DNA of 6,797 nucleotides, taken from contig JAJRCP010000025.1 in assembly GCA_028678885.1 (NCBI GenBank), positions 1 through 6,797 on the forward strand, in the 5' to 3' direction. This DNA is from Methanomicrobiales archaeon (GTDB taxonomy: Archaea; Halobacteriota; Methanomicrobia; Methanomicrobiales; JACTUA01). Both the position numbers and the translations under genes were made by a program. The notes beneath the pieces were generated by a model. That model did no database searches and had not been told where the DNA came from. It was given only the letters and a program-made list of their open reading frames with translations. Positions 4,933 through 6,797 of this stretch are shown here, in pieces (positions within the stretch are counted from its first letter, which is position 1; every line of letters starts with the position of its first letter).

Positions 4933-5691
4933 ATGGTCTCGATTGGGCTCCTGGGATGCGGCAATATCGGGCGGGTCATTGCCGGTAGCGACGCAGGAAT
5001 CGATATCCGGGCACTTTTTGATCGTATCCCCGAAAAAGCACATGAGCTGTCAAGGCAGTCCGGAGCTCCGGCCTTCGCCGAATTCTCGTCCTTTATCCGG
5101 GAAGATTATAACCTGGTGGTCGAGGCTGCGTCGGTGGAAGCGGTTCAGGAATATGCCGAGGAAGTGCTCCGTTGCGGAAAAGATCTGGTGGTGCTCAGTG
5201 CAGGAGCGCTCGCAGACCCCGACTTTCGCAGGCAGCTCATCGAGACCGCCCGGGCACAGAAAAGGAGGATCTATGTGCCGAGCGGGGCGATCGCCGGTCT
5301 GGACAGCCTGAAGGTAGGCCAGATCGTAGGCATGGACACCCTGATCCTGCGGACCACCAAGAATCCCGCTTCCCTAAACCTGAAAATAAAGGAGAGAAAG
5401 CTGATCTTTCAGGGCAAAGCTCACGATTGCATCCGGGAGTTCCCCCGCAATATCAATGTCGCGGTCGCTCTAAGTCTCGCCGCGGGACGCGATGCGGATG
5501 TCGAGATTTGGGTGGATCCGGCGACCGACCGGAACATCCATGAGGTATACGCCCGGGGACGTTTTGGAGAGATCACCATCAAGGTGTCCAATGTGCCGAG
5601 CCCGGACAACCCGGCCACCAGTTATCTTGCCGCGCTCTCCATCCTTGCTCTGTTAAAGAATATGGAAAGTCCCCTTGTGATCGGAACATGA
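4933..5691 (+). CDS. nadX: L-aspartate dehydrogenase
   Basis: The product is 252 residues, the usual size for NadX. The frame continues upstream to 4849, but that extension is low-complexity and crosses the promoter; MVSIGLLGCGNIG at ATG 4933 places the Rossmann GxGxxG (residues 8-13) correctly at the N-terminus. Further family marks are PSGAIAGLDSL (116-126), the FPRNINVAVALSLAAG block, and NIHEVYARG, whose H203 corresponds to the expected catalytic histidine. The enzyme oxidises L-aspartate with NAD(P)+ to iminoaspartate, the first step of NAD synthesis, replacing oxygen-dependent NadB as suits an anaerobe. NadA then condenses the product with dihydroxyacetone phosphate. The gene sits 82 bases before nadC on the same strand, so an operon is likely. 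It appears leaderless. Confidence 0.93.
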   Translation: MVSIGLLGCGNIGRVIAGSDAGIDIRALFDRIPEKAHELSRQSGAPAFAEFSSFIREDYNLVVEAASVEAVQEYAEEVLRCGKDLVVLSAGALADPDFRRQLIETARAQKRRIYVPSGAIAGLDSLKVGQIVGMDTLILRTTKNPASLNLKIKERKLIFQGKAHDCIREFPRNINVAVALSLAAGRDADVEIWVDPATDRNIHEVYARGRFGEITIKVSNVPSPDNPATSYLAALSILALLKNMESPLVIGT

Positions 5692-5725
5692 TCGATCAGT
5701 GGCGGTATCTGGGTCTGAGGTCTTT

Positions 5726-5741
5726 CTCCTGTGCGCAGGAG
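5726..5741 (+). other. Hairpin CTCCTG-TGCG-CAGGAG between nadX and nadC
   Basis: A perfect 6-base, GC-rich stem closes a TGCG tetraloop of the stable UNCG class. It lies in the nadX-nadC spacer, 17 bases before the nadC ribosome site, and no T-run follows, so it is not an obvious terminator. It could stabilise or separate the two cistrons' mRNA. Confidence 0.45.
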
Positions 5742-5758
5742 CGGTCCGGCGAAAGGAT

Positions 5759-5765
5759 AGGAGAG
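5759..5765 (+). promoter_or_regulatory. Ribosome binding site AGGAGAG of nadC
   Basis: AGGAGAG ends 8 bases before ATG 5774. An in-frame TGA at 5768-5770 rules out any earlier start. The presence of a ribosome site here, in contrast to leaderless nadX, supports translation from an internal position on a shared mRNA. Confidence 0.6.
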
Positions 5766-5773
5766 ATTGACCC

Positions 5774-6625
5774 ATGAATGTACCCCTTGAGTTGCTACAC
5801 AGGTTTCTGGAAGAGGACGCCCCGTTCGGCGATAGCACCTCAGAAGCAATCGTGCCGGGAATCTGGTGCACCGCAGCCATCTTTGCCCGCAAGGAAGGCG
5901 TCATCGCCGGCATGGAAGAGGCTGAAGCGCTGCTCTCATCTCTTAGCCTGTCCGTGCAGAGCTTGGTCGCTGATGGTTCTTTGGTAAGAAAGGAAACCCG
6001 GATCCAGGAGATCCACGGTCCAGCCGAAAAGATACTTCTTGCCGAGCGTACCGTCCTCAACATCTTGGGTAGGATGAGCGGCATCGCCACCCGGACTCGA
6101 CAGCTTGTCGACCGGGTTCACGCGATCAATCCTCGATGCCGGGTCGCATCCACCCGTAAAACCGCGCCGGGACTACGGTTGCTGGATAAAAAAGCGGTCG
6201 TGATCGGAGGAGGGGATTCTCACCGGTATTCGCTCTCCGACATGATCCTGATTAAGGATAACCACCTGTCGCTTGTCCCTCTCCAGGAAGCGATCACCCG
6301 TGCCCAGGCGCAGAGCCCCTATCGCCTGATTGAAGTCGAAGTAACCACGCCGTCCATGGCAGAGGAGGCGGCACGCATGGGAGTCCCGATCATCATGCTG
6401 GACAACCTGAGCGTGGAACGGGTCTCCGAGACACTCGATCTCCTGAACAGAAAGGGGCTTAGGAAAGGGTTGATCATCGAAGTATCTGGAGGAATCACCG
6501 AAGACAATATCGATGCCTATGCGTCTCTGGCCATCGATGTCATCAGCCTGGGCAGCCTCACTCATTCCGTGACCACACTCGACCTGAGTCTTGAGATCCT
6601 GGAGAAGAGACCGATACCGGTCTGA
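5774..6625 (+). CDS. nadC: Nicotinate-nucleotide pyrophosphorylase (carboxylating), quinolinate phosphoribosyltransferase
   Basis: The product is 283 residues, full family length. The N-terminus LHRFLEEDAPFGDSTSEAIV is the standard NadC opening. AERTVLNILGRMSGIAT (90-106), STRKTAPGLR (126-135) and GGGDSHRYSLSDMILIKDNH (145-164) carry the substrate-binding R128, K129, H150, R151 and K161. IEVEV (186-190), the D210 loop and EVSGGI (236-241) complete the alpha/beta barrel phosphate and carboxylate sites. The enzyme converts quinolinate and PRPP to nicotinate mononucleotide, CO2 and pyrophosphate in the cytoplasm, working as a dimer or higher oligomer. It follows nadX by 82 bases on the same strand. 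NadA, which supplies quinolinate, is not in the window. No truncation or missing key residue is seen. Confidence 0.96.
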   Translation: MNVPLELLHRFLEEDAPFGDSTSEAIVPGIWCTAAIFARKEGVIAGMEEAEALLSSLSLSVQSLVADGSLVRKETRIQEIHGPAEKILLAERTVLNILGRMSGIATRTRQLVDRVHAINPRCRVASTRKTAPGLRLLDKKAVVIGGGDSHRYSLSDMILIKDNHLSLVPLQEAITRAQAQSPYRLIEVEVTTPSMAEEAARMGVPIIMLDNLSVERVSETLDLLNRKGLRKGLIIEVSGGITEDNIDAYASLAIDVISLGSLTHSVTTLDLSLEILEKRPIPV

Positions 6626-6650
6626 AAAAAGGAAACCTTATTGTTTCATC

Positions 6651-6660
6651 CGGTATAAGC
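6651..6660 (+). promoter_or_regulatory. Possible TATA box for the HEAT-repeat gene
   Basis: GGTATAAGC at 6652-6660 places TATAA about 25 bases before ATG 6681, a leaderless-type spacing. An A-rich BRE is not directly adjacent, though GAAAAAAGGAAA lies 15-25 bases upstream. Read-through from nadC is an alternative. Confidence 0.4.
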
Positions 6661-6680
6661 CCCATGAATGAGTGAGCGGC

Positions 6681-6797
6681 ATGGCGGATAACGAAGCGGA
6701 CGTAGCATCACCCCCGGCAGAAGGGGACAATATTACGATTATTATTCAGCTTCTCCACGAAGGAGATCTGAACACGCGGTGGAGGGCTGCAGAAGCC
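6681..6797 (+). CDS. HEAT-repeat protein, N-terminal 39 residues (3' end outside window)
   Basis: The open frame from ATG 6681 starts MADNEADVASPPAEGDN, an acidic, flexible leader. It then gives IQLLHEGDLNTRWRAAEA, which matches the opening helix pair of a PBS-lyase-type HEAT repeat (LLxxGDxxxRWRAAEAL). Proteins of this type are tandem-helix scaffolds for protein contacts and are common in methanogens, without a single defined function. The gene follows nadC by 55 bases but may have its own TATA box; a functional link with NAD synthesis is not shown. An earlier ATG at 6664 stops after three codons and was not used. Confidence 0.75.
   Translation, partial: MADNEADVASPPAEGDNITIIIQLLHEGDLNTRWRAAEA

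Noticed and set aside
4838..4933. 32-residue extension of the methylthiotransferase with a hydrophobic stretch that looks like a membrane segment or signal peptide
   Set aside because: It would overlap the nadX start, covers TATA-like promoter sequence, and MiaB enzymes are cytoplasmic without such a segment.

Overview
The window looks like chromosomal DNA of a euryarchaeon, most likely a methanogen of the Methanomicrobiales. This rests on several signals: archaeal TATA boxes about 25-30 bases before start codons, several apparently leaderless genes, a GGTGA-type ribosome site, an archaeal/eukaryotic-type MiaB homologue, a tRNA gene with no encoded CCA, and an indolepyruvate oxidoreductase subunit. 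No methanogenesis gene is present, so the order-level placement is inference.

Left part (1-1748): the 5' 60% or so of iorA runs leftward off the edge. Diverging from it is a tRNA-Ile(GAU) gene. A small two-helix membrane protein with a GTG start begins only 20 bases after the tRNA and is probably on the same transcript. The tRNA appears to have C instead of U at the nearly invariant position 55.

Middle part (1749-3580): this is the least conventional stretch. A leftward gene for an unrecognised 196-residue protein is followed by about 700 bases of AT-rich DNA without a convincing gene, then a rightward ribbon-helix-helix (RHH) DNA-binding protein with a coiled coil and an aromatic WWEFW tail. 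The non-coding DNA is rich in short repeats: three TGATCNATACWG copies at an exact 22-base period, a 15-base TATACAT/ATGTATA palindrome, paired TACATGA words 11 bases apart, and three ATACATG heptamers at an exact 11-base period lying over the RHH gene's own TATA box and start codon. Together they suggest an RHH repressor with helically phased operators that may control itself and possibly the divergent gene.

Right part (3581-6797): an e-MtaB-type tRNA methylthiotransferase (leftward) converges on the RHH gene with a 1-base gap and diverges from nadX. The shared 95-base region holds two leaderless promoters and a TGGCCGG-N11-CCGGCCA inverted repeat around one TATA box. nadX (aspartate dehydrogenase) and nadC (quinolinate phosphoribosyltransferase) form an NAD biosynthesis pair; the intermediate enzyme NadA must be elsewhere. 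A HEAT-repeat protein begins at the right edge.
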